Below are positions 52,543-63,005 of a DNA stretch of 64,000 nucleotides, piece after piece (position 1 is the stretch's first letter; every line of letters starts with the position of its first letter). The notes beneath the pieces are model-generated. The model saw nothing but the letters and a program-made list of their open reading frames with translations, did not search any database and was not told where the DNA came from. Both the position numbers and the translations under genes were made by a program. Source of the stretch: Deinococcus sp. KSM4-11 (GTDB lineage: Bacteria > Deinococcota > Deinococci > Deinococcales > Deinococcaceae); NCBI RefSeq assembly GCF_004801415.1, contig NZ_SSNX01000007.1:62001-126000 (forward strand). Reading direction: 5' to 3'.

Positions 52543-53784
52543 ATGATGCGTTCCCATCACCCGTTGCAGGTTTTTCTGGTCATGGAGGCCGGTCTGGCCT
52601 TCGCCTTCGCCCTGGCGTTCACCTTGCAGGGCGTGTATTTCGTGCAGACGGTGGGCCTGAACCCGCTGGAACTGCTCTTGATCGGCGCGGCGCTGGAGGG
52701 CTCGGCGTTCGTGCTGGAGGTTCCCACGGGCGTCCTGGCAGACGTCTACTCGCGGCGGCTGTCGATCGTGGTGGGGTGTGCGCTGCTGGGCGTGGGACTG
52801 CTGCTGGTGGGGGCGTTTCCGGTGTTCGGCGTGCTGCTGGCCGCGCAGGTCGTGAGTGCGGCCGGCTACACCTGCCTGAGCGGCGCGCAGGAGGCGTGGC
52901 TGGCCGACGAGCTGGGCGAGGAGCATCTGGGCAGCGCGCTGCTGCTGGGCGGCCAGTACGGGCGCGTGGCAGGCATGGTCGGTGTGCTGGGCGCGGCCGG
53001 GCTGGCGCGCTGGGGCGGCCCCGCCGCCGCGATCCTGGCGGGTGGCGGGGCCGCGCTGCTGGTGGGAGCCTACCTGGCTCTGCGGATGCCCGAACGCGGG
53101 TTCCAACCTGCTCCGCGTAAGGGGCGTCACACCTGGGCGTCGCTGCGGGCTCCGCTGGTGGCCGGGGTTCGGGTGGTGCGGGGCAGCGCCCTGCTGACGG
53201 CGTTGATCGTGGCCGCCGCGCTGTACGGCGCGAGTACCGAGGCCGTCGACCGCCTGCACGAGTTCCTGCTGATCCGCGGTACCGGTCTGCCCGGCGGCCT
53301 GAGTACCTCCGACTGGTTCGTGGCCCTGAGCCTGATGGGCGCGGTGCTGGGGTGGCTGCTGATCGAGCCCCTGCGGCGGCGGGTGAAGCTCGCGGACGCG
53401 CGGCAGGTGGCGCGCACCCTGCGGGCCGTGCTGGCGGGTTCGGTGGTGGCCCTGCTGGCGTTCGCATGGGCGCCGGGTTTCGGCTGGGCTGTCGGGGCGC
53501 TGCTGCTTCACGGCGTGCTGCGAGGCCTGTACTCGCCGCTGTACAGCGCGTGGCTGAACCAGGGCCTCCCGCCAGACTCGCGGGCCACAGTGAATTCCTT
53601 CGCGGCGCAGGCCGACGCGCTGGGCCAGGTGAGTTTCGGGCCGCTCTTCGGACTGGCCGGGAATGTGTGGGGCGTGCGCGCCGCGCTGGTTCTGGCCGCG
53701 CTGGTGCGGCTGCCCACGCTGGGCCTGCTCGCGCGGGCTGGGCGGGCAGAAGACCCCAGCGCCGAGTCCGGTCGCCCCGCCTAG
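52543..53784 (+). CDS. MFS transporter
   Basis: 413 residues with about twelve hydrophobic segments and the MFS loop 2-3 motif in the form TGVLADVYSRRLSIVVG, plus ALEGSAFVLEVPTG and CLSGAQEAWLADEL. Similar to drug- or sugar-efflux proteins; substrate unknown. The stop is followed 12 bp later by the FUSC gene. Confidence 0.9.
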   Translation: MMRSHHPLQVFLVMEAGLAFAFALAFTLQGVYFVQTVGLNPLELLLIGAALEGSAFVLEVPTGVLADVYSRRLSIVVGCALLGVGLLLVGAFPVFGVLLAAQVVSAAGYTCLSGAQEAWLADELGEEHLGSALLLGGQYGRVAGMVGVLGAAGLARWGGPAAAILAGGGAALLVGAYLALRMPERGFQPAPRKGRHTWASLRAPLVAGVRVVRGSALLTALIVAAALYGASTEAVDRLHEFLLIRGTGLPGGLSTSDWFVALSLMGAVLGWLLIEPLRRRVKLADARQVARTLRAVLAGSVVALLAFAWAPGFGWAVGALLLHGVLRGLYSPLYSAWLNQGLPPDSRATVNSFAAQADALGQVSFGPLFGLAGNVWGVRAALVLAALVRLPTLGLLARAGRAEDPSAESGRPA

Positions 53785-53795
53785 ACTGCGGCCGG

Positions 53796-54851
53796 ATGAA
53801 GCGGCGCGACCAGGAGTCGGGAGTGCGGAGTCAGCTGGCCGGTGTGGCGCGGCCTTTCCTGACGCTCGGCCCGGCGCACCGGGATCACCTGCCGGCCGGC
53901 CGGATCGCGCTGGGCGTGGCCGTGCCGCTGGTGCTGCTGCTCGGGCTGGGCCACCTGAACCTGATCGTGTACGCGGCCTTTGCGGCCTTCACGGGCATCT
54001 ACGCCCGGCACGAGCCGCTGGGCACGCGGCTGCGGCACCAAGTGGTCAGCGCGGCGCTGCTGCTGGCCTGCCTGAGCGCCGGGTGGGCGCTGGCGCAGGC
54101 GGGCACCGGGCCGTGGGGCGTGGCGCTGGCCGGCGCGCTGGCGGCGGGTGTGGGTGCGGTGCTGGCGGCGGCGCTGGGATTGCGTCCGGCCGGATCGCTG
54201 TTCTTCGTGTTCGCGGTGACCACGGCGGCGAGCACGCCACCGCCGCCGTTTGCGCTGGCGCTGGGCGTCGCGGCGGGCAGCGCGGCCCTGTCGGTGGGAC
54301 TGGGTGTGGTGGGCGCGCTGTTCTCCGAGCGGGTGCGGCCGAACGAACTGGCGGCCCCGCCTCCCAACCGCCTGAGCGAGGAGGATCTGGCATGGCACGG
54401 CCTGCGGCACCTGATCGCGGCCGGTCTGGGCGGCGTAGCGGGCGTGCTGATCGGCCTGGGGCACACGCCGTGGGCGATGGTGGCGGCGGTCGCGCCGATC
54501 TCCGCGCAGGATCAGCGCGGGCGGGTGCAGCGCGCGCTGGAACGCATGGTGGGCACCCTGCTGGGCGTGCTGGTGGCGGCGCCACTGCTTGCGCTGGGCC
54601 TGCCTGTCTGGGCGAAGGTGGTCGCGGTGGTGCTGCTGCAATTCCTGGCTGAGCTGTTCGCGGCGCGCAACTACAGCCTGACGCTGCTGTTCGTCACGCC
54701 GCTGGCCCTGCTGCTGACCACGCTGGGGCATCCGGCTCCGGCCGGGCCGATCCTGCTGGCCCGCGCGGTCGAGACGGTGCTGGGGGCACTGATCGGCCTG
54801 GGCGTGGTGCTGCTGGTGCGCTCGGCGGCCGAGCAGCGCGCAGCCGCTTAA
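53796..54851 (+). CDS. FUSC-family membrane protein
   Basis: 351 residues: two blocks of transmembrane helices separated by a polar linker (SERVRPNELAAPPPNRLSEEDLAW), with AVAPISAQDQRGRVQRALERMVGTLLG and ELFAARNYSLTLLFVTPLALLL, typical of FUSC/ArAE aromatic-acid exporter-like proteins. Co-oriented with the MFS gene. The last bases TTAA serve as stop codons for both this gene and the converging EthD gene. Confidence 0.88.
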   Translation: MKRRDQESGVRSQLAGVARPFLTLGPAHRDHLPAGRIALGVAVPLVLLLGLGHLNLIVYAAFAAFTGIYARHEPLGTRLRHQVVSAALLLACLSAGWALAQAGTGPWGVALAGALAAGVGAVLAAALGLRPAGSLFFVFAVTTAASTPPPPFALALGVAAGSAALSVGLGVVGALFSERVRPNELAAPPPNRLSEEDLAWHGLRHLIAAGLGGVAGVLIGLGHTPWAMVAAVAPISAQDQRGRVQRALERMVGTLLGVLVAAPLLALGLPVWAKVVAVVLLQFLAELFAARNYSLTLLFVTPLALLLTTLGHPAPAGPILLARAVETVLGALIGLGVVLLVRSAAEQRAAA

Positions 54852-55156
54852 CGGCCCAGCACCTCGCTCACCAGCAGCGTGACCCCGCCGGTGGCGAAAT
54901 TCGGGATGTCCCCGGCCGCGGCCTGCCCCTCGGGGCCACCCATGCCGCTCTGCAACGCGGCCAGATCGTCGAAATACAGTTCCGTGAGCAGGTGGTAGGG
55001 GCTGGCGCTGCCGTCTGGAGTGCCGACCACCCGCGCGACCTCCGTGCGTTTCAGGCCGGGGATCTTGTCGACGAGCGGGATGTGCGTGCCGTGGTAGTAC
55101 GTGTCGAAGGTAACGGCGTCGGTAGGGGTGCCGTACAGAACCGTGAGCTTGAACAT
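54848..55156 (-). CDS. EthD-domain protein
   Basis: 102 residues: LTVLYGTPTDAVTFDTYYHGTHIPLVDKIPGLKRTEVARVVG, YHLLTELYFDDLAALQSGMGGPEGQAAAGDIPNFATGG. A ferredoxin-like fold dimeric barrel, as in EthD and related stress or degradation proteins. GGAGG SD. Ends overlap the FUSC gene by 4 bp. Confidence 0.93.
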   Translation of the reverse strand: MFKLTVLYGTPTDAVTFDTYYHGTHIPLVDKIPGLKRTEVARVVGTPDGSASPYHLLTELYFDDLAALQSGMGGPEGQAAAGDIPNFATGGVTLLVSEVLGR

Positions 55157-55302
55157 GGGCGTTCCTCCAGGCGGGGGTGGCAGGGCTGGGTGGGCGTGTG
55201 GTGCCCACGCAGCGTACCTGCGGGTGGTTGGAGGACGGTTCAGGGCGCAGGTCGTCTGACCCGCCCTGGGTGACCGGGCGGGTTCGGGTTCACACTGCGG
55301 GG

Positions 55303-56433
55303 ATGCCACAGCTACTGCCGCGCGCCCTTGCCTCACAGGAAAGTGTGTTCGCCCGCATGAGCCGCCTGGCCGCGCAGCACGGCGCGGTGAACCTCGGCCA
55401 GGGCTTCCCGGCCGACACGCCGCCTGCCTTCCTGCTGGACGCGGCCCGGCGCGCGGTGGGCACCGTGGATCAGTATTCGGCCCCGGCCGGGCTGCCCGCT
55501 CTGCGGGACGCCGTGGGCGCAGACCTGGGCGTGGACGGCGCCGACATCGTCATCACGACCGGCGCAACTGAGGCGCTGAATGTGCTGGCCCTGTCGCTGT
55601 ACGGGCCGGGCGACGAAGTGCTGATGCTCGAACCCGTGTTCGACGTGTACATCCCGCAGGCGCGGCTGGCGGGCGCAGACGCGGTCACGGTGCCCATGAC
55701 CCTCGATCCGGTGTCCGGGTGGTCGCTCGACCTGAAGGCGCTGGGAGCCGCCGTCACGCCGCGCACGCGGGCACTGCTGCTGAACAGCCCGTACAACCCG
55801 ACCGGCACGGTCTTCGGCGCCGCGCAACTCGACCAGATCGTCGTCCTGGCCCGCGAGCACGACCTGTGGATCGTCAGCGACGAGGTGTACGACGAGCTGT
55901 ACTTCGGCGAGCGGCCCGTGGGCCTGCGAACCCTCGCACCGGAACGGACGTTCACGGTCGGCAGCGCGGGCAAGCGGCTGGAAGCGACCGGCTGGCGGGT
56001 CGGCTGGATCGCGTGCCCGCCGGGGCTCTCTGGCATGGTCGCCGGCATCCGCCAGCAGGGCTCGTTCTGCTCGCCCACGCCACTTCAGGCGGCGGTGGCC
56101 GCCGCGCTGCCCCAGGCCCGCGCCGAGGACTTCTACGCGGGTCTGCGGGCCGAGTACGGGGCGCGCATGAACCTGCTCGCGGGCGGGCTGCGCGACCTGG
56201 GGGCCACGGTCTTCACGCCGCGCGGCACGTACTTCCTGACCGCCCTGCACCCGCAGTGGTCGGCCGAACTGCTGGTCGAGCGGGCGGGCGTGGCCGTGAT
56301 ACCCGGCGAGGCCTTCTACGCGCAGCACGCCGTTCCACCCGGACTGCTGCGCGTGGCCTTCTGCAAGTCCCGCGACGACATCGGGCGGGCGCTCGACCGG
56401 CTGGCGTCCAGCGCAGCACTTAGCATTCCTTGA
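55303..56433 (+). CDS. Class I/II PLP aminotransferase (methionine/kynurenine aminotransferase-like)
   Basis: 376 residues. VNLGQGFPADTPPAF opening, NSPYNPTGTVF, SDEVYDELYF and the Schiff-base lysine region GSAGKRLEATGWRVGW. This is closest in pattern to YbdL-type methionine aminotransferases or kynurenine aminotransferase. Specific substrate cannot be set by eye. Starts at 55303; a weak -10 precedes. Could transaminate methionine or aromatic keto acids. Confidence 0.9.
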   Translation: MPQLLPRALASQESVFARMSRLAAQHGAVNLGQGFPADTPPAFLLDAARRAVGTVDQYSAPAGLPALRDAVGADLGVDGADIVITTGATEALNVLALSLYGPGDEVLMLEPVFDVYIPQARLAGADAVTVPMTLDPVSGWSLDLKALGAAVTPRTRALLLNSPYNPTGTVFGAAQLDQIVVLAREHDLWIVSDEVYDELYFGERPVGLRTLAPERTFTVGSAGKRLEATGWRVGWIACPPGLSGMVAGIRQQGSFCSPTPLQAAVAAALPQARAEDFYAGLRAEYGARMNLLAGGLRDLGATVFTPRGTYFLTALHPQWSAELLVERAGVAVIPGEAFYAQHAVPPGLLRVAFCKSRDDIGRALDRLASSAALSIP

Positions 56434-56463
56434 AGTACAAAGGGGGCCAGGAACAAAAGGGTT

Positions 56464-56943
56464 ATGCTCCACATTATGAGAAAGATGCTTATCCTGCTGG
56501 CCCTCGCGACCGCCGCCACGACCTCCACCGCTGCCGCTGACAAGTTCGGGGTACACGTCGGCACCAGCAACGGCCTGCAGTACGTGCAGGATCTTTCCAG
56601 CGCGTCCTCACTGCGCTACTCCGTGAACCTCGATCTCGTGAACCTGTTCTCCGGTGGCTCGCTGGCGGTTGGGGGCGACGTCGCCTACCTGAACGACTTC
56701 GGCGGCGACATGGGCGGCTTCACGCCCTACTACGGGGTGGGCCTGGGGGCCTACGTGTCCCTGGGGGCCTCGACCGGCGTGGCCGTCTACCCGCACGGCA
56801 TCCTGGGCCTGAACTTCGCGATCAGCGATCCGTTCAGCATCTTCGTGGAAGGCAGCCTCGGCGCGCGCGTGGGTGTGGGCTCGGCCACGACCTTCGGCTT
56901 CGGCTACGGTACGCGCCTGGGCCTCAACTACCGCTTCCGCTAA
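56464..56943 (+). CDS. Small outer-membrane-like beta-barrel protein
   Basis: 159 residues. Signal peptide (MLILLALATAATTSTAAA) and alternating aromatic/glycine beta-strands (YSVNLDLVNLFSGGSLAVGGDVAYL, GFTPYYGVGLGAYVSL, GILGLNFAISDPFSIFVEGSLGARVG), ending in Phe-Arg (RLGLNYRFR). Such endings suit barrel assembly. Start 56464 has AGGAAC upstream; the ATG 56476 gives the same mature protein. Confidence 0.8.
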   Translation: MLHIMRKMLILLALATAATTSTAAADKFGVHVGTSNGLQYVQDLSSASSLRYSVNLDLVNLFSGGSLAVGGDVAYLNDFGGDMGGFTPYYGVGLGAYVSLGASTGVAVYPHGILGLNFAISDPFSIFVEGSLGARVGVGSATTFGFGYGTRLGLNYRFR

Positions 56944-56958
56944 GCCGCGCGTTCCTCT

Positions 56959-56986
56959 CCGCCCCAGGTTGTTTGGGGCGGTTTTT
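56959..56986 (+). terminator. Terminator after the barrel gene
   Basis: Perfect 8-bp stem CCGCCCCA/TGGGGCGG (56959-56966 with 56974-56981), 7-nt loop, TTTTT at 56982-56986. Confidence 0.9.
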
Positions 56987-57140
56987 GATGTCGTGAGCGT
57001 TCAGCGGGCTTCAGCCGTACCGATCACACTGTGGGCTTCCGCGGATCAGCGTGAGGTCTGCGCCTGTATTTCTGCAGTCCGTCGAAGCCCTGTGTGTCAC
57101 ACAAGAGCTGATCCGGCGAGCCCCTGTCCGAACCGCTGGC

Positions 57141-57175
57141 TTGCATAGCTATGCGCTGAAGTGTATACACATACA
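57141..57175 (+). promoter_or_regulatory. argG promoter overlapped by two candidate ArgR boxes
   Basis: TTGCAT (57141-57146), 17-bp spacer, TATACA (57164-57169). The -35 lies in box 1, TGCAT-AGCT-ATGCG (57142-57155), and the -10 in box 2, TGTAT-ACAC-ATACA (57162-57175). Centres are 20 bp apart, close to the about 21 bp of paired ARG boxes. Arginine repression is the likely meaning. Confidence 0.65.
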
Positions 57176-57192
57176 GAGACGATGTTGACCTT

Positions 57193-57259
57193 CAACGCCC
57201 GACGCTGATCCACCGGCCCTTCCCGTGAGAAGGAGCCGCTCCGGTCGCGCCGGGCGTTG
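57193..57259 (+). other. Structured argG leader
   Basis: Three nested perfect stems: CAACGCCCG/CGGGCGTTG (57193-57201 with 57251-57259), ACCGG/CCGGT (57212-57216 with 57241-57245) and CCTTC/GAAGG with a 6-nt loop (57218-57222 with 57229-57233). It ends 45 bases before the argG ATG, so it may be a leader RNA element. Confidence 0.45.
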
Positions 57260-57304
57260 TGCTGCCATAAAGCCGCCTCACACACCATCTGGGAGAATAC
57301 CGCC

Positions 57305-58564
57305 ATGACGAACACCGAGCCGACCCCAACCGCCAAAGACAAGATCGTCCTCGCGTACAGCGGCGGCCTGGACACCAGCATCATCCTCAAGTGGCTGCAG
57401 ACCGAGCGCAATTACGACGTGGTGTGCTTCACCGCCGACCTGGGCCAGGGCGACGAGGTCGAGGAGGCCCGCGTGAAGGCGCTGAACACCGGGGCCGTGG
57501 CCGCCTACGCGCTGGATCTGCGCGAGGAATTCGTGCGCGACTACGTGTTCCCCATGTTCCGCTCCTCGGCGCTGTACGAGGGCTACTACCTGCTCGGCAC
57601 CTCCATCGCCCGGCCCCTGATCGCCAGGAAGATGGTCGAGATCGCCGAGAAGGAAGGTGCGGTGGCCGTGTCACACGGCGCGACCGGCAAGGGCAACGAT
57701 CAGGTGCGTTTCGAGATGACCGCCTACGCCCTGAACCCCGACATCGTGACGGTGGCTCCCTGGCGCGACTGGGAGTTCCAGGGCCGCGCAGATCTGGAAG
57801 TCTTTGCCCGCGAGCACGGCATTCCCGTGCCCACCACCAAGAAAGACCCCTGGAGCACCGACGCGAACCTGCTGCACATCAGCTACGAGGGCGGCATTCT
57901 CGAAGATCCGTGGGCCGAGCCGCCCGCGCACATGTTCAAACTGACCGTCGATCCGACCGAGGCTCCCAGTGAGCCCGAGTACGTGGAGATCGAGTTCGAG
58001 GCCGGGAATCCCATCGCCATTAACGGTGAGAAGCTGAGCCCCGCCGCACTGCTCCAGAGGGCCAATGAGCTGGGCGGGAAGCACGGCGTGGGACGGCTGG
58101 ATCTGGTCGAGAACCGCTTCGTGGGCATGAAATCCCGTGGTGTGTACGAGACGCCCGGCGGCAGCGTGCTGTACCACGCGCGCCGCGCCGTGGAAAGCCT
58201 GACGCTCGACCGCGAGGTGCTGCACCAGCGCGACGCCCTGGGGCCGAAGTACGCGGAACTCGTGTACAACGGCTTCTGGTTCGCTCCCGAACGCGAGGCG
58301 CTGCAGGTCTACTTCGACCATGTGGCGTCCAGCGTGACCGGCACGGCCCGCCTGAAGCTGTACCGGGGGAGCGTCACCGTCGTGGGCCGCAAGGCCCCCC
58401 AGAGTCTGTACGACAAGGATCTCGTGTCCTTCGAGGCGGGCGGCGACTACAACCAGCACGACGCGGGCGCGTTCATCAAACTCAACGCCCTACGGATGCG
58501 CGTCCAGGCCCGCGTGAAGGCCAAGGCCGACGCGCCGACCGACCAGCAACCCGCGAAGGTCTGA
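57305..58564 (+). CDS. argG: Argininosuccinate synthase
   Basis: 419 residues. ATP-binding P-loop SGGLDTS (19-25), [17 protein letters not shown] citrulline/aspartate-binding segment and C-terminal tetramerisation helix, all intact. Condenses citrulline and aspartate. The ATG at 57305 has GGGAGA upstream. First gene of a long operon with argH and a NAGS-like gene at its end. An unusual insertion of DinB and GNAT genes separates argG and argH. Confidence 0.97.
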   Translation: MTNTEPTPTAKDKIVLAYSGGLDTSIILKWLQTERNYDVVCFTADLGQGDEVEEARVKALNTGAVAAYALDLREEFVRDYVFPMFRSSALYEGYYLLGTSIARPLIARKMVEIAEKEGAVAVSHGATGKGNDQVRFEMTAYALNPDIVTVAPWRDWEFQGRADLEVFAREHGIPVPTTKKDPWSTDANLLHISYEGGILEDPWAEPPAHMFKLTVDPTEAPSEPEYVEIEFEAGNPIAINGEKLSPAALLQRANELGGKHGVGRLDLVENRFVGMKSRGVYETPGGSVLYHARRAVESLTLDREVLHQRDALGPKYAELVYNGFWFAPEREALQVYFDHVASSVTGTARLKLYRGSVTVVGRKAPQSLYDKDLVSFEAGGDYNQHDAGAFIKLNALRMRVQARVKAKADAPTDQQPAKV

Positions 58565-58566
58565 GC

Positions 58567-59007
58567 GTGCCGACGCTCGCCCAGATCATCGCGGATCAGC
58601 GTCCTTACCTGCAGGCCCTGACGGACGTCCAGGCGTCCAGCCGGCCCGGGCCCGAAGTCTGGAGCGCCAAGCAGATCCTGGGCCACCTGATCGACAGCGG
58701 CGTGAACAACCACCCGCGCTTCGTTCGCGTGGCAGCCGAGGACGGTCTGAGCCTGCCCGGTTACGACCAGAACGCCTGGGTGGCCGCCGGTGGGTATCAG
58801 GAGCGCCCGTGGGCGGATGTCCTGGGCCTGTGGGTCGCCTATCAGACGCAGATCGCCCACGTCATCGACGGCTTGCCCGCCGCCAGCCTCGACCATACGC
58901 TGAGCCTAGGCGGCGGTGATCCGGTCACCCTGCGCCACGTTGCGGACGACTACGTGCGCCACCAGCTGCATCACCTGGCCCAGATTCCGGCGCGGGTGAC
59001 CCCGTGA
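58567..59007 (+). CDS. DinB-family protein, copy 1
   Basis: 146 residues. Four-helix DinB/YfiT bundle with metal-binding His in ILGHLIDSGVNNHPRF and VADDYVRHQLHHLAQI. GTG start two bases after the argG stop. About half of the second copy is identical by eye in the N-terminal part. Some DinB-like proteins are thiol-dependent transferases; substrate unknown. Confidence 0.9.
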   Translation: MPTLAQIIADQRPYLQALTDVQASSRPGPEVWSAKQILGHLIDSGVNNHPRFVRVAAEDGLSLPGYDQNAWVAAGGYQERPWADVLGLWVAYQTQIAHVIDGLPAASLDHTLSLGGGDPVTLRHVADDYVRHQLHHLAQIPARVTP

Positions 59008-59447
59008 ACCGCGCCGACGTGGACGCCATTCACGCATGGCTGGCCGGACTGAGCGAGGCGCAGGTCAGCCGCCGCCCCGCGCCCGGCGTGTGGAGTCCCA
59101 AACAGGTGCTCGGCCACCTGATCGACAGCGCCTGCAACAACCACGCCCGCTGGGCACGCATCAGCGGCGAGGACGGCCTGACCTTCCCCACCTGGAACCA
59201 GAACGCCTGGATGGCCGCCGAGGACTGGCAGGGTCGGCCCTGGACGGAAGTGCTGTCCCTCTGGCACGCGTACAACCTGCACCTCGCATGGTTCGCCCAG
59301 CGGCTCCCGGAGGCCGCCATGACGCATACTGCCACGGTCGGCACGCTGAACGGCGGCCAGCCCATGACCCTGGCGCAGCTCCTCACGCACTACGACACGC
59401 ACCTGCACAAGCACCTCGAGCAGATCCGCGAACGGGTGGGCCCATGA
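59004..59447 (+). CDS. DinB-family protein, copy 2
   Basis: 147 residues with VLGHLIDSACNNHARW and LTHYDTHLHKHLEQI holding the His ligands. GTG start overlapping the stop of copy 1 (GTGA), a tandem duplication. Both lie inside the arginine operon. Confidence 0.9.
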   Translation: MNRADVDAIHAWLAGLSEAQVSRRPAPGVWSPKQVLGHLIDSACNNHARWARISGEDGLTFPTWNQNAWMAAEDWQGRPWTEVLSLWHAYNLHLAWFAQRLPEAAMTHTATVGTLNGGQPMTLAQLLTHYDTHLHKHLEQIRERVGP

Positions 59448-59926
59448 CCCTTTCCGCCGGCTACACCCTGCGCCCCGCTGGCGTGCCGGACGCAGCCCTG
59501 ATCCAGGCCCAGCGCACGGCGATGTTCACCGAGATGGGCAGTGACGTGGCCGGGCTCGCGCGCGTCCACGAGGCGGGCGTGGCGTGGCACCGCCGGATGC
59601 TGGCCAGCGGGGCGTACACCGGCTTCCTGATTGAGTCCGGGGGAGAGGTCGTGGCCGGAGCGGGCCTCCTGTGGAACGACTTCCCTCCGAACGCCGACAC
59701 GGACTCGCTGGTGCGCGCTTACCTGCTGAACGTATATGTCGACCCCGAGCACCGGGGGCACGCGCTGGCCCGCCGGCTGGTGGAAGCCGCGCTGGACGAG
59801 TGCCGCGCGCGGGGCGTGAACATCGTCACCCTCACTGCCTCCGACGCCGGCCGGCCCACGTACGAACGCCTGGGCTTCGTGCCGCAGGCCGAGCTGAAAC
59901 TCCTCATCCCGGAGGTGACCGCATGA
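59444..59926 (+). CDS. GNAT N-acetyltransferase A
   Basis: 160 residues. GNAT fold with LRAYLLNVYVDPEHRGHALARRLVEAALDECRARG (acetyl-CoA binding P-loop region) and YERLGFV ending. ATG at 59444 overlaps the DinB stop. Substrate unknown. Confidence 0.88.
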   Translation: MTLSAGYTLRPAGVPDAALIQAQRTAMFTEMGSDVAGLARVHEAGVAWHRRMLASGAYTGFLIESGGEVVAGAGLLWNDFPPNADTDSLVRAYLLNVYVDPEHRGHALARRLVEAALDECRARGVNIVTLTASDAGRPTYERLGFVPQAELKLLIPEVTA

Positions 59927-60446
59927 CCCTCACTGCGGCGCTGCGCCCCGTGAACCTGGGCGACATCCCCGCCTTCCACGCCGTGATGATGGCCGCCGGC
60001 ATGGATCCCCGCAGCAGCTGGAGCCGCACCACACCGCTGGATCTGGAGCGTTCGCTGTTCAGTCCCGGCGCGGGCGGCTTCCTGGCGGTCGGCGGTGGTG
60101 AGGAGGCCTTCGGCTGCGTCGGCTACCGCCCGGACAGCCAGGACACCCTGACCCTGAACAAGCTCGCCACCCGCCCCGAAGCGCGAGGCACCGGCCTGGG
60201 CCGCGCCCTGGTCCGGCAGGTCGAGCACGTGGCCCGGGCAGGCGGCTACGGGCGCGTGCTCCTCGCCGTCTCGCTGTTCAACCTCGACGTGCTGCCCTTC
60301 TACGAGAAGCTCGGTTATGTCGTCACGGACGACACCTACGCCCACGCGAATCCGTCCAGCCCGCCGCCCGTGGTGCTGGTCAAACCCATCTCTGGTGCCC
60401 CAGTCAGGGCCGAGGGGTCGTCACCACGATCCGAGGACGCCACCCA

Positions 60447-60450
<4 letters not shown>
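59923..60450 (+). CDS. GNAT N-acetyltransferase B
   Basis: 175 residues. NKLATRPEARGTGLGRALVRQVEHVARAGG is the acetyl-CoA P-loop, FYEKLGYVV the C-terminal block; the last 15 residues are a Ser/Arg-rich tail. ATG 59923 overlaps the previous stop and its own stop overlaps argH start. Confidence 0.85.
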
Positions 60451-61847
<1,397 letters not shown>

Positions 61848-61900
61848 CTGCCCCTCGCTGGCCCACCCCTGAGCGCGTTCCCTCCACCCGAGGTACTCCC

Positions 61901-62395
61901 ATGACTGAACCCGCCGTCACCCTGACCGACATGCACGTCAAACTCCGCGAGGCGCTGCCCGGCGATTTCGACACCATCCGCGACCTGCTCACGCGCTGCG
62001 GACTGACCACCGGGAGCGTCACGCCGGACGGCTGCACGTACTGGATTGCCGACCTGGACGGCGTGCCCGGCGGGTGCATCGGCCTGGAGCACGGGCCGGG
62101 CGTGTCGCTGATCCGCTCGACGGCCGTGGTGCCGGAAGCCCGTTCGCAGGGGCTGGGCCGCGCGCTGGTCACGTCGGCGCTCACGCAGGCGTCGCTGCTG
62201 GGCAATCACACCGTGTACCTGTTCAGCGAGGAAGCTGGAGAATACTGGCGGCGCTTCGGCTTCGAGCCGACGGCGCCGGGCGAGATCATCGGGGCGTTGC
62301 CGGACGCGCCGCAGGTGCGCAGCGGCCTGACCAAGGGCTGGATTCATGCGGAGCAGGCGTGGAAATACGTCCTGCCGTCCGGCACGCTGGCATGA
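61901..62395 (+). CDS. GNAT N-acetyltransferase C
   Basis: 164 residues. Core IGLEHGPGVSLIRSTAVVPEARSQGLGRALVTSALTQASLLG has the GNAT P-loop, and FGFEPTAPGEIIGALPDAPQVRSG the C-terminus. GAGG SD before ATG 61901 decides this start. Paralogous to the next gene. Confidence 0.88.
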   Translation: MTEPAVTLTDMHVKLREALPGDFDTIRDLLTRCGLTTGSVTPDGCTYWIADLDGVPGGCIGLEHGPGVSLIRSTAVVPEARSQGLGRALVTSALTQASLLGNHTVYLFSEEAGEYWRRFGFEPTAPGEIIGALPDAPQVRSGLTKGWIHAEQAWKYVLPSGTLA

Positions 62396-62509
62396 ACGAC
62401 CCCCTCCCCAGCGCGGCGCGGGCGGTGTATTCTGCGCGCACTTTCAAGACGCCTGCACCGGACGCCCCCAGGGACGTCCACCCTGGCGCCTTCCCCGGAG
62501 GAACCACCC

Positions 62510-62980
62510 ATGACCGATCAACGCACCAGCACGCAGGAACACATCCGACTGGCACAGAGCAGCGACCGCGACACCGTCACCCGCGTCTTCCACGAGGCCG
62601 GACTGGACACCGACGCTACCCTGGCGGAGGGCACCACGTACTGGGTGATGGAGCGCGGCGAGCAGGCGGTCGGGGCGATCGGGCTGGAGCATGGCGACGG
62701 CGTGAGCCTGCTGCGCGGCGCGGCCATCATTCCCTCGGCGCGCGGCGGCGGGCTGGGGCGGCGGCTGATCATGAGCGCCATCGAGTACGCGCAGGGGCGC
62801 GGCGACCGGGCGATCTACATGTTCAGCAAGGGCGGCGACTGGGGCACCTTCGGCTTCACGCAGGTGCCGCTGGCCGTCGTCATGGGCGACATTCCGGATG
62901 CGCCGCAGGTGCAGGCGTACCGCGCGCGCGGCGAGCGGCCGGGCGGCACCACCTGGATGCGCGACCTGTCGGCCAGCTGA
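62510..62980 (+). CDS. GNAT N-acetyltransferase D
   Basis: 156 residues. IGLEHGDGVSLLRGAAIIPSARGGGLGRRLIMSAIEYAQGRG parallels the same block in gene C, and FGFTQVPLAVVMGDIPDAPQVQAY parallels its C-terminal region. Tandem duplicates with gene C. Start 62510 has GGAGG upstream. Confidence 0.88.
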   Translation: MTDQRTSTQEHIRLAQSSDRDTVTRVFHEAGLDTDATLAEGTTYWVMERGEQAVGAIGLEHGDGVSLLRGAAIIPSARGGGLGRRLIMSAIEYAQGRGDRAIYMFSKGGDWGTFGFTQVPLAVVMGDIPDAPQVQAYRARGERPGGTTWMRDLSAS

Positions 62981-63005
62981 GTCGGGTTCACGCCGGGGGC
63001 AGGCC

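Larger units (their letters stand above)
56944..57304. other. Region between the barrel gene and argG
   Basis: 361 bp. Holds a terminator, the argG promoter with two candidate ArgR boxes and the structured argG leader; nothing else is supported. Confidence 0.6.
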
